Origin: Oscillospiraceae bacterium
GTDB lineage: Bacteria > Bacillota > Clostridia > Oscillospirales > Acutalibacteraceae
Assembly: GCA_015066625.1 (NCBI GenBank)
Contig: SVOC01000016.1
Span: 1 to 64,000, forward strand
Direction of reading: 5' to 3'
DNA: 64,000 bases
Part shown: in pieces, positions 28,517 through 37,213 of the stretch
How the letters are laid out: every line of letters begins with the position of its first letter
Numbering within the stretch: the stretch's first letter is position 1
Translations under genes and position numbers: made by a program
Notes under the pieces: generated by a model
Database searches by the model: none
The model's input: only the letters and a program-made list of their open reading frames with translations
Told to the model about the DNA's origin: nothing

Positions 28517-28640
28517 ATAAATCTCCTCGTAAAACTATAATCAATTTATTGTAACATACATACCGTAAAATTACAAACCTTAAATTTAACGTTTTTTTAT
28601 TGACAAATCCGTGCAAAGGGTTATAATGAACTTAAATATG

Positions 28641-29057
28641 AATTCTCGGGGCGGGGTGAGATTCCCCACCGGTGGTTGAGTGAAATAATCCAAGTTAAAC
28701 ACGCCGAAAAGGTCGGATTTCTGACCCATCGAAGCGTTTTTTTCTTCGCCATACGACAGTATGCCTTCAGAAAAGAAACACTCCGCTGAATCAAAACTGC
28801 GACCTTTTCGGTGCTTCGCAGTTTTGAAAGAGCAGATTTTTGTTACAACAAGGCAAAAATCTGCAGAAATACGAGGTTATTTCAAAGGATTTTAACGCGG
28901 TTGTGGCAAAAAGATGCCTTTCAAAACCGTGTATAATTCGGATTATTTCACTCTAAAGTCCACGACCCATCAAAGGATGGCTGATACGGTGAAATTCCGT
29001 AACCGACGGTTGCGTGAGAATATCCTCATGCTTAAAGTCCGGATGAAAGAGAATGCT
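28641..29057 (+). promoter_or_regulatory. FMN riboswitch (RFN element) with a large insertion in one helix
   Basis: RFN core GGGGCGGGGTGAGATTCCCCACCGGTGGT (5') and GATACGGTGAAATTCCGTAACCGACGGT...TTAAAGTCCGGATGAAAGAGAATG (3'); P1 ATTCTC/GAGAAT; insert stem GAGTGAAATAATCC (28678-28691) / GGATTATTTCACTC (28940-28953). Confidence 0.88.
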
Positions 29058-29074
29058 GATACCATGCATTTACG

Positions 29075-29102
29075 CCCTGCATTTTTGCAGGGTTTTTGTT
29101 TT
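29075..29102 (+). terminator. Intrinsic terminator, probable riboswitch expression platform
   Basis: CCCTGC-ATTTTT-GCAGGG followed by TTTTTGTTTTT. Confidence 0.85.
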
Positions 29103-29135
29103 TATCGGCACTCCGAGCAAAGGAGAAATGAATTT

Positions 29136-29690
29136 ATGAAAAAGCAAGAAAAGATCATCCGTCTCTGCATTATGGCAATGCTTACGGCTCTTTCCGTCGT
29201 GCTTGTTTACACGGTGCGTCTGCCGCTGATACCTGCCGCACCTTTCCTTGAATATGATGCAGCGGATATCCCCGTGATTATCGGCTCAATGATGCTTGGT
29301 CCCGTTTCGGGTCTTATCATCCTGCTTGCGGTATGCATTATTCAGGCACTTACGGTCAGCGCTTCAAGCGGCTGGATAGGCTTTGTTATGCACTTTATTG
29401 CTTCAAGCGTGCTTGTGCTTGTTGCTTCGGGCATTTACAGCCGCAAGAAAACCCACCTCAGCCTTATCATCGGTCTTGTTCTCGGTTCACTTGCAATGAC
29501 GGCGGTTATGATTCCCCTTAACCTTGTTTTTACAGGCATATTCCTTGGTGCAGGCACACAGACGGTTATAGGTATGCTCATACCTGCAATTATACCCTTC
29601 AATCTGTTAAAAGCGGGCATAAACTCGGCGGTTACCTTTGCCGTGTTCACACCCGTAAAAGAAATTCTTAAAAGAACAATGAAGAAATAA
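29136..29690 (+). CDS. ribU: Riboflavin ECF transporter S component
   Basis: Downstream of FMN riboswitch; FLEYDAADIPVIIGSMMLGPVSGLIILL; start at MKKQEKIIRL with AAAGGAG RBS. Confidence 0.9.
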   Translation: MKKQEKIIRLCIMAMLTALSVVLVYTVRLPLIPAAPFLEYDAADIPVIIGSMMLGPVSGLIILLAVCIIQALTVSASSGWIGFVMHFIASSVLVLVASGIYSRKKTHLSLIIGLVLGSLAMTAVMIPLNLVFTGIFLGAGTQTVIGMLIPAIIPFNLLKAGINSAVTFAVFTPVKEILKRTMKK

Positions 29691-29748
29691 AATCTCACAA
29701 AAAAGCAAACGCAATAATTGAACATTACGCATTACGAATTACGCATTG

Positions 29749-29779
29749 AAAAAGCACCCCGCAGGGTGCTTTTCTTTTT
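29749..29779. terminator. Rho-independent terminator
   Basis: AAAAAGCACCC-CGCA-GGGTGCTTTTT. Confidence 0.8.
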
Positions 29780-29800
29780 GCTTTGGTGAATTATACTATC

Positions 29801-30849
29801 AAGTGCAACAGATTGAAAAAATAAAGAAGTTCATATAAATCCATGGTATAATGTGATTGCTACAAAACAAAAACCAAGGAGGATTCATATGAACTATACA
29901 CATCTTACCATAGAAGAACGGTGTTGTCTACGGGAATATTACAATAAAGGGTATAGTTACAGAGAAATAGCGAAATTGCTTGGAAGAAATGTAAGTACAA
30001 TATCAAGAGAAATAAATCGAAACAAAACATATATGAATGTTAAACCTGCCTACTATCCTCATACAGCACAAAAGAAATACTTGCTCCGTCGTTCATACTG
30101 CCATAGAGGAATGTTCCATAACCAAGAAATATTGGAATACATCAAAGAAAAACTTTTGCTCACTTGGTCACCTGAACAGATAGCAAATACACCTTGTGAA
30201 CTGCCGATGCCATCTTTCAAAACGATATACCGTTGGATATACGAAAAATATATTGATGTAAATTTAAAAGTTCTTCGCAGAAAAGGTAAAAGTCGTGGCA
30301 AAAAAGAAACCAGAGGTAAGTTTAGTTTAGGGAAATCAATAAGAAAAAGAGATAAAAGTGTATACAAGCGAAACGAATTCGGACATTGGGAAGCTGATAC
30401 AGTAGTGTCGGGAAGAGGAAAATCAAAAGTATGTTTTGCAACACTTGCAGAAAGAAAAACTCGGTATTACATAGCAATTAAGATGCCGAACAGAAATGCC
30501 GATACAATGGCAAAAGCAATAATTGCAGCACTATCTGAATTCCCGGATGAAACCGTTAAATCAATAACTTGCGACAGAGGAACAGAGTTTGCAGGGTGGC
30601 AAAAGATTGAAGAAGAATTAAACTGTGATGTATTCTTTGCTGACCCATACTGTGCTTGGCAGAAAGGTACAAACGAAAATCTTAATGGCTTATTGAGGGA
30701 GTTTTATCCTAAAGGTAGAAATCTTTCTCGCGTTAGTCCTGCTACATTAAAAAAGAACCTGGCGTTGATTAACGCCAGGCCCAAGAAAGTTTTAAATTAC
30801 CAAAAACCTTTGGATTTATTTGATGATTCCATCAAAAAGTGTTGCACTT
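29801..30849 (+). mobile_element. IS30-family insertion sequence (approximate limits)
   Basis: AAGTGCAACA (29801-29810) and TGTTGCACTT (30840-30849) as inverted ends around an IS30 transposase; no clear target-site duplication seen. Confidence 0.75.
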
Positions 30850-30851
30850 AG
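29853..30851 (+). CDS. IS30-family transposase
   Basis: YTHLTIEERCCLREYYNKGYSYREIAKLLGRNVSTISREI; FGHWEADTVVSG, CDRGTEFAGW, CAWQKGTNENLNGLLREFYPKG. Confidence 0.95.
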   Translation: MIATKQKPRRIHMNYTHLTIEERCCLREYYNKGYSYREIAKLLGRNVSTISREINRNKTYMNVKPAYYPHTAQKKYLLRRSYCHRGMFHNQEILEYIKEKLLLTWSPEQIANTPCELPMPSFKTIYRWIYEKYIDVNLKVLRRKGKSRGKKETRGKFSLGKSIRKRDKSVYKRNEFGHWEADTVVSGRGKSKVCFATLAERKTRYYIAIKMPNRNADTMAKAIIAALSEFPDETVKSITCDRGTEFAGWQKIEEELNCDVFFADPYCAWQKGTNENLNGLLREFYPKGRNLSRVSPATLKKNLALINARPKKVLNYQKPLDLFDDSIKKCCT

Positions 30852-30868
30852 TTTGACAAATCATCGCT

Positions 30869-31783
30869 TTATTTAATGATTTCCTTTGCACTTGCGGCAA
30901 GGCCTGCAAGACCCTGCAATTCGCTGGGAACAATAAGCTTTGTTGCCTGACCGTCTGCGGCGGCTTCAAAAGCTTCAAGCTTTTTGAGAGTAATGTAGCC
31001 TTCACCGGGTGCAGCTTCATTGATAAGACCGATTGCCTGTGCTCTTGCCTCTTCAACTCTGCGGATAGCCTCTGCTTCACCTTCCGCCTCAATAATCTTT
31101 GCTTCTCTGATTGCTTCCGCAGCAAGGATTGCGCTCTGCTTATCAGCTTCTGCGGCAAGAATCTTACTTTCTTTCTGACCTTCCGCAACAAGAATCTTAC
31201 TTGCCTTTTCACCTTCGGCGGTAAGAATTGCTTCACGGCGCTGACGCTCTGCCTTCATCTGCTTTTCCATAGCATCCTGAATCTCTTTGGGAGGCAGAAT
31301 GTTTTTAAGCTCAACTCTGTTAACCTTGATACCCCAGGGGTCTGTTGCCTCGTCAAGAATACCTCTGATTTTGGCATTGATTACATCTCTTGATGTGAGA
31401 GTATGGTCAAGCTCCATTTCACCGATAATATTTCTGAGGGTTGTTGCAGTCAGATTTTCAATGGCTGAAAGAGGTCTTTCAACACCGTATGTGAAAAGCT
31501 TGGGGTCTGTAATCTGGAAGAATACAACCGTATCAATCTGCATTGTAACGTTATCCTTGGTGATAACGGGCTGAGGCGGAAAATCAACAATCTGCTCTTT
31601 GAGAGAAACCTGCTTTGCAACTCTCTCGATAAAAGGAATTTTGATGTGAAGACCCGTCTGCCAGGTTGCACTGTATGTTCCCAGTCTTTCAATTACGTAT
31701 GCCTTTGACTGAGGTACGATTTTGATGTTTGCAATTACCAGCGCGATGATGAACACCGCAAGAACAACAAAAATAATCCACAT
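30869..31783 (-). CDS. SPFH/Band 7 (stomatin/QmcA-like) protein
   Basis: VPQSKAYVIERLGTYSATWQTGLHIKIPFIERVAKQVSLKEQIVDFPPQPVITKDNV; Ala/Glu-rich coiled coil. Confidence 0.93.
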   Translation of the reverse strand: MWIIFVVLAVFIIALVIANIKIVPQSKAYVIERLGTYSATWQTGLHIKIPFIERVAKQVSLKEQIVDFPPQPVITKDNVTMQIDTVVFFQITDPKLFTYGVERPLSAIENLTATTLRNIIGEMELDHTLTSRDVINAKIRGILDEATDPWGIKVNRVELKNILPPKEIQDAMEKQMKAERQRREAILTAEGEKASKILVAEGQKESKILAAEADKQSAILAAEAIREAKIIEAEGEAEAIRRVEEARAQAIGLINEAAPGEGYITLKKLEAFEAAADGQATKLIVPSELQGLAGLAASAKEIIK

Positions 31784-31796
31784 AAACTTTTCCTCC

Positions 31797-32234
31797 TTAA
31801 TTCTTCTTTACAATAAGCTTTACGCCTTCGATTTTTTCAACAGTGGCTCTCTCGTCCTTACCGATAACCGAACCGTCCGCCGAACGCGCTGTCCACACGG
31901 TACCGTTAACACTGACCTTGCCCGTTGCGGCTATGTTATCAATCTCTTCGGTAACAACTGCCGTCTGACCTATAACACGGTCTGCATTGGTAGGCTGAAC
32001 TCTTGTTTTGGTCAGCTTTCTCACAAGAGGTCTTGTGGCAATAAGAGCGATTACGGACACAATTATGAACACTGTCCATTGCAGCCACACCTGAGCGCCC
32101 AGAAGCTCTGCCGCTATGGCTGCCGCAGCACCTGCCGCAAACCAGATAGTCACCATCTGTGCCGTTACGGCTTCAACCACAATAAGAACTATGAGAAGCA
32201 CAATCCAAAAAATCAGCATAGTAAATTCCGGCAT
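31797..32234 (-). CDS. NfeD-family membrane protein
   Basis: TM segments plus C-terminal OB-like VIGQTAVVTEEIDNIAATGKVSVNGTVWTARS; adjacent to SPFH gene. Confidence 0.9.
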   Translation of the reverse strand: MPEFTMLIFWIVLLIVLIVVEAVTAQMVTIWFAAGAAAAIAAELLGAQVWLQWTVFIIVSVIALIATRPLVRKLTKTRVQPTNADRVIGQTAVVTEEIDNIAATGKVSVNGTVWTARSADGSVIGKDERATVEKIEGVKLIVKKN

Positions 32235-32308
32235 TGTATCACTCTCCTTTCCTTGTATTACATTTTATCACCTCCGCAATCTTTTTACAATATATTTCCG
32301 TGAATTTT

Positions 32309-32677
32309 TTATAAAATGTTTTCTGCGGAGAGTCTTTCGCAGGCTTTCAGGTTTTCAATGAGATTTATGCCTTCAATACATTTCATCCTGACCTCATCCG
32401 CATCGGAATATTCCGCCGTCATGGGCAGCGAAGAAATAAGCTGTTCAAGCTCGTCAATGCCGTCGTGAACAAAAACCGCATGAAGAAAGAGTGAGTGTTT
32501 TTCCCAATCATGAACCATATTTTCAGTCCTTTCACGAAGCTCGTTTTCGGGTGCATCAAGAAGGCTTCTCATTTCGGACTCAAAATAACCCATACGGGTT
32601 TCAAACACATAACCTGACCACAGCGAAACACCTGCGGAAAAGGCTATGAGAATAATTGCCGCCGCCAGCCTTTTTAT
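32309..32677 (-). CDS. DUF4363-like protein, probably starting at a non-canonical codon
   Basis: Track ORF starts at GTG 32608, but the frame extends upstream as (ATA)KRLAAAIILIAFSAGVSLWSGY, a TM segment, with SD AAAGGA before ATA; overlaps the upstream stop as ATAA. Confidence 0.6.
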   Translation of the reverse strand: MKRLAAAIILIAFSAGVSLWSGYVFETRMGYFESEMRSLLDAPENELRERTENMVHDWEKHSLFLHAVFVHDGIDELEQLISSLPMTAEYSDADEVRMKCIEGINLIENLKACERLSAENIL

Positions 32678-33351
32678 GAATTATCATCCTTTCGCATAAT
32701 GTAAGCAATACCGTCGCTGTCAACTGCCATAATAAGAATTTTCTCTATGGGAATTTTTGATGAAAGGGCAAATTTTTTTATTGTACTCATGTCACATCCG
32801 GCTTCGCCTGCCACATCTTCCATAACCTTGCCGTCGCATATAACCGCAAAGGGCATACCCTTATCCTTGGGATAGATATTTATATCCGAGGCAGTTGAAG
32901 TTCTGTATTCGGGTTTAAGCAGAACGCTTATTTTTCCGTTGGTTTCAAATATGGCATAGGAAACCTGAGTTATATCAAAAACATCCTTCTGTCTTAGTGC
33001 ACACACAAGGTCATTGAGAGTCATTCTCAGCTTTTTCAGTGCCTTATAGTCTATTTCGCCATCTCTTATAACGATAACGGGATGTCCCTGAATATAAGCA
33101 CGGATTCTGGGACTTTTAAGACCGATTACAGACGAAAGAATTTCAAAGCCCACAAGCAGAAACAGCACGGCAACAGAGCTGAGGATAGGCACCTTGTTAT
33201 CCTGAATGGGAACGGATGCGATTTCCGAAAGCAATATGGTTATAACCAGCTCCGAAGGCTGCAGCTCTCCTATCTGCCGCTTGCCCATAAGCCTTATAAG
33301 CAGAATAATGACTGCGTAAAGCACAAGCGTTCTCACAAGTGTTACCGCCAT
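32674..33351 (-). CDS. DUF421 (YetF-like) membrane protein
   Basis: LIRLMGKRQIGELQPSELVITILLSEIASVPIQD; RLRMTLNDLVCALRQKDVFDI. Confidence 0.9.
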   Translation of the reverse strand: MAVTLVRTLVLYAVIILLIRLMGKRQIGELQPSELVITILLSEIASVPIQDNKVPILSSVAVLFLLVGFEILSSVIGLKSPRIRAYIQGHPVIVIRDGEIDYKALKKLRMTLNDLVCALRQKDVFDITQVSYAIFETNGKISVLLKPEYRTSTASDINIYPKDKGMPFAVICDGKVMEDVAGEAGCDMSTIKKFALSSKIPIEKILIMAVDSDGIAYIMRKDDNS

Positions 33352-33509
33352 ACCGACACTTCCTTCCTTCTCTTTATTTTTCACGGACTTGCCGCCAATA
33401 TTACCTTTTTGTTGACTAAAAGGAGAAAAAAATATATAATGCAGATATACTTTTTGCAAAGTTACCATATCCGAAGCTTTGCACTCTGCACTTAAAAGGC
33501 GGTATTCTT

Positions 33510-34463
33510 ATGAAATATTACCTTGGCTTTGACATCGGCGGCACAAAATGCGCCGTAGTTCTCAGCGAAAAAAACGGAAATTCAATAAAGGATAAAATCA
33601 GATTTGACACAAGGGTTGAACGGGGTTACGCAGAAATTATCGGTGAGCTTATTTTGTCTGCAAAAGAAATTCTCAGCCGCAACGGAATAACATCCGACAA
33701 TGTGCTTGCCTGCGGTGTCAGCTGCGGCGGACCTCTTAACAGCGACACGGGTGTGATTATGTGCCCTCCGAACCTGCCCGACTGGGATAACGTTCCCCTT
33801 GCAGATATGGTGAGCGAAGAACTTGGCATACCTTGTAAAGTCAGAAACGATGCGGATGCCTGTGCACTGGCGGAATGGCAGTTCGGTGCAGGCAGAGGCA
33901 CAAAGAATATGATTTTTCTCACCTTCGGCACGGGTATGGGTGCAGGTCTTATTCTTGACGGAAAACTTTATTCAGGCACCTGCGGCACTGCAGGCGAAGT
34001 GGGTCACATAAGGCTTGATGCCGACGGTCCCGCCGCTTACGGTAAAGCAGGCTCATTTGAGGGCTTTTGCAGCGGTGCGGGTATTGCTGCAATGTCAAAG
34101 AAAATGCTTGCAATCTATAACGGTTCAACAATAATCCCCCGTGATAATGTTACGGCAAAGACCGTTGCGGATGCGGCTGTCAAGGGCGATAAGCTTGCAA
34201 ACGCTATTTACCGCCGATGCGGTGAAAAGCTTGGTCTGGGAATTTCAATCCTCATTGATATTCTCAACCCCGAAAGAATTGTTATCGGCAGTATTTATCA
34301 GCGCTCGGGTCATCTTCTTGCAGAAAGCATGAACGAAACAATCCGCAAGGAAGCCCTTGAAATTTCCGCACAATGCTGTAAAATAGTACCTGCAATGCTG
34401 GGTGACGAAATCGGCGATTTTGCGGCAATCGGCGTTGCAAAGGATTTTGCGGAGGGAAAATAA
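33510..34463 (+). CDS. ROK-family sugar kinase
   Basis: YLGFDIGGTKCAVVL, VRNDADACALAEWQFGAGRGTKNMIFLTFGTGMGAGLI, GEVGHIRL. Confidence 0.9.
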   Translation: MKYYLGFDIGGTKCAVVLSEKNGNSIKDKIRFDTRVERGYAEIIGELILSAKEILSRNGITSDNVLACGVSCGGPLNSDTGVIMCPPNLPDWDNVPLADMVSEELGIPCKVRNDADACALAEWQFGAGRGTKNMIFLTFGTGMGAGLILDGKLYSGTCGTAGEVGHIRLDADGPAAYGKAGSFEGFCSGAGIAAMSKKMLAIYNGSTIIPRDNVTAKTVADAAVKGDKLANAIYRRCGEKLGLGISILIDILNPERIVIGSIYQRSGHLLAESMNETIRKEALEISAQCCKIVPAMLGDEIGDFAAIGVAKDFAEGK

Positions 34464-34464
34464 A

Positions 34465-35091
34465 ATGGAAAACACCGCATATTTGTTCCACGGATTATTT
34501 CAGCGTTATCCCTGCCTTGAAGGGTGCAAAAACGATATTTATAATGCATTCACCGCTATGGCGCAGAGCCTGAAAAACGGCGGCAAAATTCTCTGCTGCG
34601 GCAACGGCGGCTCGGCGGCGGACTGCGACCATTTCGTCGGCGAGCTGATGAAGGGATTTTTAAAGAAAAGACCCCTTACGGCAGAAGAAAGAAGCTGTTT
34701 TACGGATACATTTGTTGCGGACAATCTGCAAAGAGGTCTGCCTGCAATTTCCCTGTGTGCCCATTCCGCACTTATGACGGCTTTTGAAAACGATGCAGTG
34801 CCCTCCCTTGTGTTTGCTCAGCAGGTTTACGCCTATGCAAAGAAGGACGACGCTCTGCTCTGTTTCAGCACATCGGGCAATTCCGAAAATATCGTTTATG
34901 CTGCTCAGGCTGCAAAGGCGGCAGGCATAACAAGCATAGGAATAACGGGAGAAAAAGCAAGCAGACTCAGCGAAATATGCGATATCTGCATAAATCTTCC
35001 CGAAACGGAAACCTTTAAAATTCAGGAACTTACATTGCCCGTGTATCACTGTATTGCGGCGATGCTTGAAGATAATTTTTTTGAAGTATAA
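34465..35091 (+). CDS. SIS-domain phosphoheptose isomerase (GmhA-like)
   Basis: LCCGNGGSAADCDHFVGELMKGF; LLCFSTSGNSENIVYAAQAAKAAG. Confidence 0.88.
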   Translation: MENTAYLFHGLFQRYPCLEGCKNDIYNAFTAMAQSLKNGGKILCCGNGGSAADCDHFVGELMKGFLKKRPLTAEERSCFTDTFVADNLQRGLPAISLCAHSALMTAFENDAVPSLVFAQQVYAYAKKDDALLCFSTSGNSENIVYAAQAAKAAGITSIGITGEKASRLSEICDICINLPETETFKIQELTLPVYHCIAAMLEDNFFEV

Positions 35092-35103
35092 GGAGAATTT
35101 GTT

Positions 35104-36810
35104 ATGATTAATATTCCCAGACATGAGCATCCCGATCCCCAGTGCGAAAGAGCAAACTGGCTCAATCTTAACGGCGAATGGGATTTTGAATTCGACTTCG
35201 GCAAAAGCAAGCTTGAATCGGGTATTCTTGAAAAGAAGAATTGGGATAAAAAGATAATTGTCCCCTTCTGCCCCGAAAGTAAGCTCTCGGGCATTGAACA
35301 TACGGATTTTATTCCTGCCGTCTGGTACAGAAGAACGGTGAATATTACCGCTGCTCAGCTTGAAGGCAGAGTTATCCTTCATTTTGGTGCGGTTGATTAT
35401 GAAACAACGGTTTATATCAACGGCAAAAAGGCAGGCACCCACAAAGGCGGCTATGCTTCATTCAGCTTTGAGGTTACCGATTATCTCAGCGAAGGCGAAA
35501 ACACTCTTATCGTTCACGCCGTTGATGATGTGAGAAATCCTCTTGTGCCCAGAGGCAAGCAGAGTGAAGAACTCAAATCACACGGCTGTGACTACACAAG
35601 AACAACGGGTATCTGGCAGACCGTATGGTTTGAATTCGTACCCAAGGCATACATAAAGAGCTTCAGGCTTTTCCCCGATTACGAAAACGGAGTTATTGCA
35701 ATTTCGGCAGTTGTTGAGGGTGAAGGCGAATTCACCGCATCAGCATCATACGAAGGCAAGCCCATGGGCAGCTTCACAAAGACCGCAAAATCAACAATTA
35801 CGGGCGAAATCAAGCTTGACGAGATTCACCTCTGGGAGGTTGGCTGCGGCAGACTTTACGACCTTGAGCTTACCTTCGGCAAAGATAAAATCAAGAGCTA
35901 TTTCGGCCTGAGAAATGTTAAGCTTGACGAACGAGGATTCCTTATCAACGGCAAATCCGTTTTCCAGCGTCTTGTGCTTGACCAGGGCTTCTATGCCGAC
36001 GGTATTTATACCGCACCCACAGAAGATGACCTTATAAACGATATAAAAATCTCCCTTGCCGTGGGCTTCAACGGTGCAAGACTTCACGAAAAGGTATTCG
36101 AAAAGAGGTTCCTTTACCACTGCGACAGACTGGGCTACATCGTATGGGGTGAATACGGCAACTGGGGTCTTGACTGGTCAGATCCCCTTTCACTTGCCGC
36201 AATGCTTCCCGAATGGTGCGAATGCGTTGAAAGAGATTTCAACCATCCCTCAATTATCGGCTGGTGTCCCTTCAACGAAACCTGGGATATCAACGGCAGA
36301 AAGCAGAATGACGATGTTCTCAGAATCATTTACAGAACAACAAAGCTGCTTGACGAAACACGTCCCTGCATTGACACAAGCGGTAATTATCATGTTGAAA
36401 CCGATATTTTCGATGTTCACGACTATGAGCAGGATGTTGCCGTTTTCGCAAGCCACTATGAAAAGCTTGTCAGCGAGGGCAAAATGTTCAGCTATTTCCC
36501 CGACAGACAGACCTTCGGCGGCGGCATAACCTTTGTCAGCGAATACGGCGGACTTCAGTGGTCAAGAGGCGACAGAGGCGATGCCTGGGGCTACGGCAAT
36601 GCTCCAAAAACAGAGGAAGAATTTTTTGAGCGTTACAAGGGTCTGACGGATGTTCTCCTTGATAACAAAGCAATCTTTGGTCTTTGCTACACTCAGCTTT
36701 ATGACATTGAACAGGAACAGAACGGTCTTTATTACTACGACCGCACACCCAAGTTTGACACTGAAAAATTCAGAGAAATCAATTCACGCAAAGCGGCGAT
36801 TGAAAATTAA
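35104..36810 (+). CDS. Glycoside hydrolase family 2 (beta-galactosidase/glucuronidase-like)
   Basis: NLNGEWDFEF, VDYETTVYINGKKAGTHKGGY, WCPFNETWD, FVSEYGGLQW. Confidence 0.92.
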   Translation: MINIPRHEHPDPQCERANWLNLNGEWDFEFDFGKSKLESGILEKKNWDKKIIVPFCPESKLSGIEHTDFIPAVWYRRTVNITAAQLEGRVILHFGAVDYETTVYINGKKAGTHKGGYASFSFEVTDYLSEGENTLIVHAVDDVRNPLVPRGKQSEELKSHGCDYTRTTGIWQTVWFEFVPKAYIKSFRLFPDYENGVIAISAVVEGEGEFTASASYEGKPMGSFTKTAKSTITGEIKLDEIHLWEVGCGRLYDLELTFGKDKIKSYFGLRNVKLDERGFLINGKSVFQRLVLDQGFYADGIYTAPTEDDLINDIKISLAVGFNGARLHEKVFEKRFLYHCDRLGYIVWGEYGNWGLDWSDPLSLAAMLPEWCECVERDFNHPSIIGWCPFNETWDINGRKQNDDVLRIIYRTTKLLDETRPCIDTSGNYHVETDIFDVHDYEQDVAVFASHYEKLVSEGKMFSYFPDRQTFGGGITFVSEYGGLQWSRGDRGDAWGYGNAPKTEEEFFERYKGLTDVLLDNKAIFGLCYTQLYDIEQEQNGLYYYDRTPKFDTEKFREINSRKAAIEN

Positions 36811-36931
36811 GTGAAAAGTTAAGAGTGAGCAGTGAAAAGTTTCGGATAGGCTCCGCCTATGACCGATTATATAAATGGGTAAGGGCAACGCCCTTCCTTA
36901 ACTATTCACTTTTTATTATTCGCTATTCACT
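36810..36931. mobile_element. 122-bp MITE-like element, copy 2
   Basis: Same orientation and length as copy 1; outer TTAAGTGAA...TTCACTTAA; six substitutions relative to copy 1. Confidence 0.8.
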
Positions 36932-36942
36932 TAATAAAAGTG

Positions 36943-36971
36943 TTGACTTTGAACATATTCTGTGATATCAT
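36943..36971 (+). promoter_or_regulatory. Promoter for SCIFF locus
   Basis: TTGACT - 17 bp - TATCAT. Confidence 0.65.
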
Positions 36972-37004
36972 TTGTAGTGATAAAATTTGACGGAGGTTAC
37001 ACCA

Positions 37005-37160
37005 ATGAAACACATCAAGACTCTTGAAACACGCAATCTTTGTGACAGTGCCAAGAACGGCGGCTGCGGCGAATGCCAGACATCCTGCCAGTCAGCTTGC
37101 AAAACCAGCTGCGGTATTGCTAACCAGCAGTGTGAAAGCACAAACAAGGAAAGCAAGTGA
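37005..37160 (+). CDS. scfA: SCIFF (six-cysteine, ranthipeptide) precursor peptide
   Basis: Not in the ORF track: MKHIKTLETRNLCDSAKNGGCGECQTSCQSACKTSCGIANQQCESTNKESK; CGGAGG RBS; precedes radical SAM maturase. Confidence 0.96.
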   Translation: MKHIKTLETRNLCDSAKNGGCGECQTSCQSACKTSCGIANQQCESTNKESK

Positions 37161-37173
37161 TTATAATTGCTGA

Positions 37174-37200
37174 AATGCCGCCTTTATGGCGGCATTTTCT
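37174..37200 (+). terminator. Hairpin between SCIFF precursor and maturase (attenuator/partial terminator)
   Basis: AATGCCGCC-TTTAT-GGCGGCATT then TTCT, 13 nt after the precursor stop. Confidence 0.65.
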
Positions 37201-37213
37201 GTGAGGAGAAGCT

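Noticed and set aside
28691-28939. Group I/II intron or retroelement inside the FMN riboswitch
   Set aside because: The ~250-nt insert is too small and lacks recognisable intron domain V or P7 motifs; no ORF inside.
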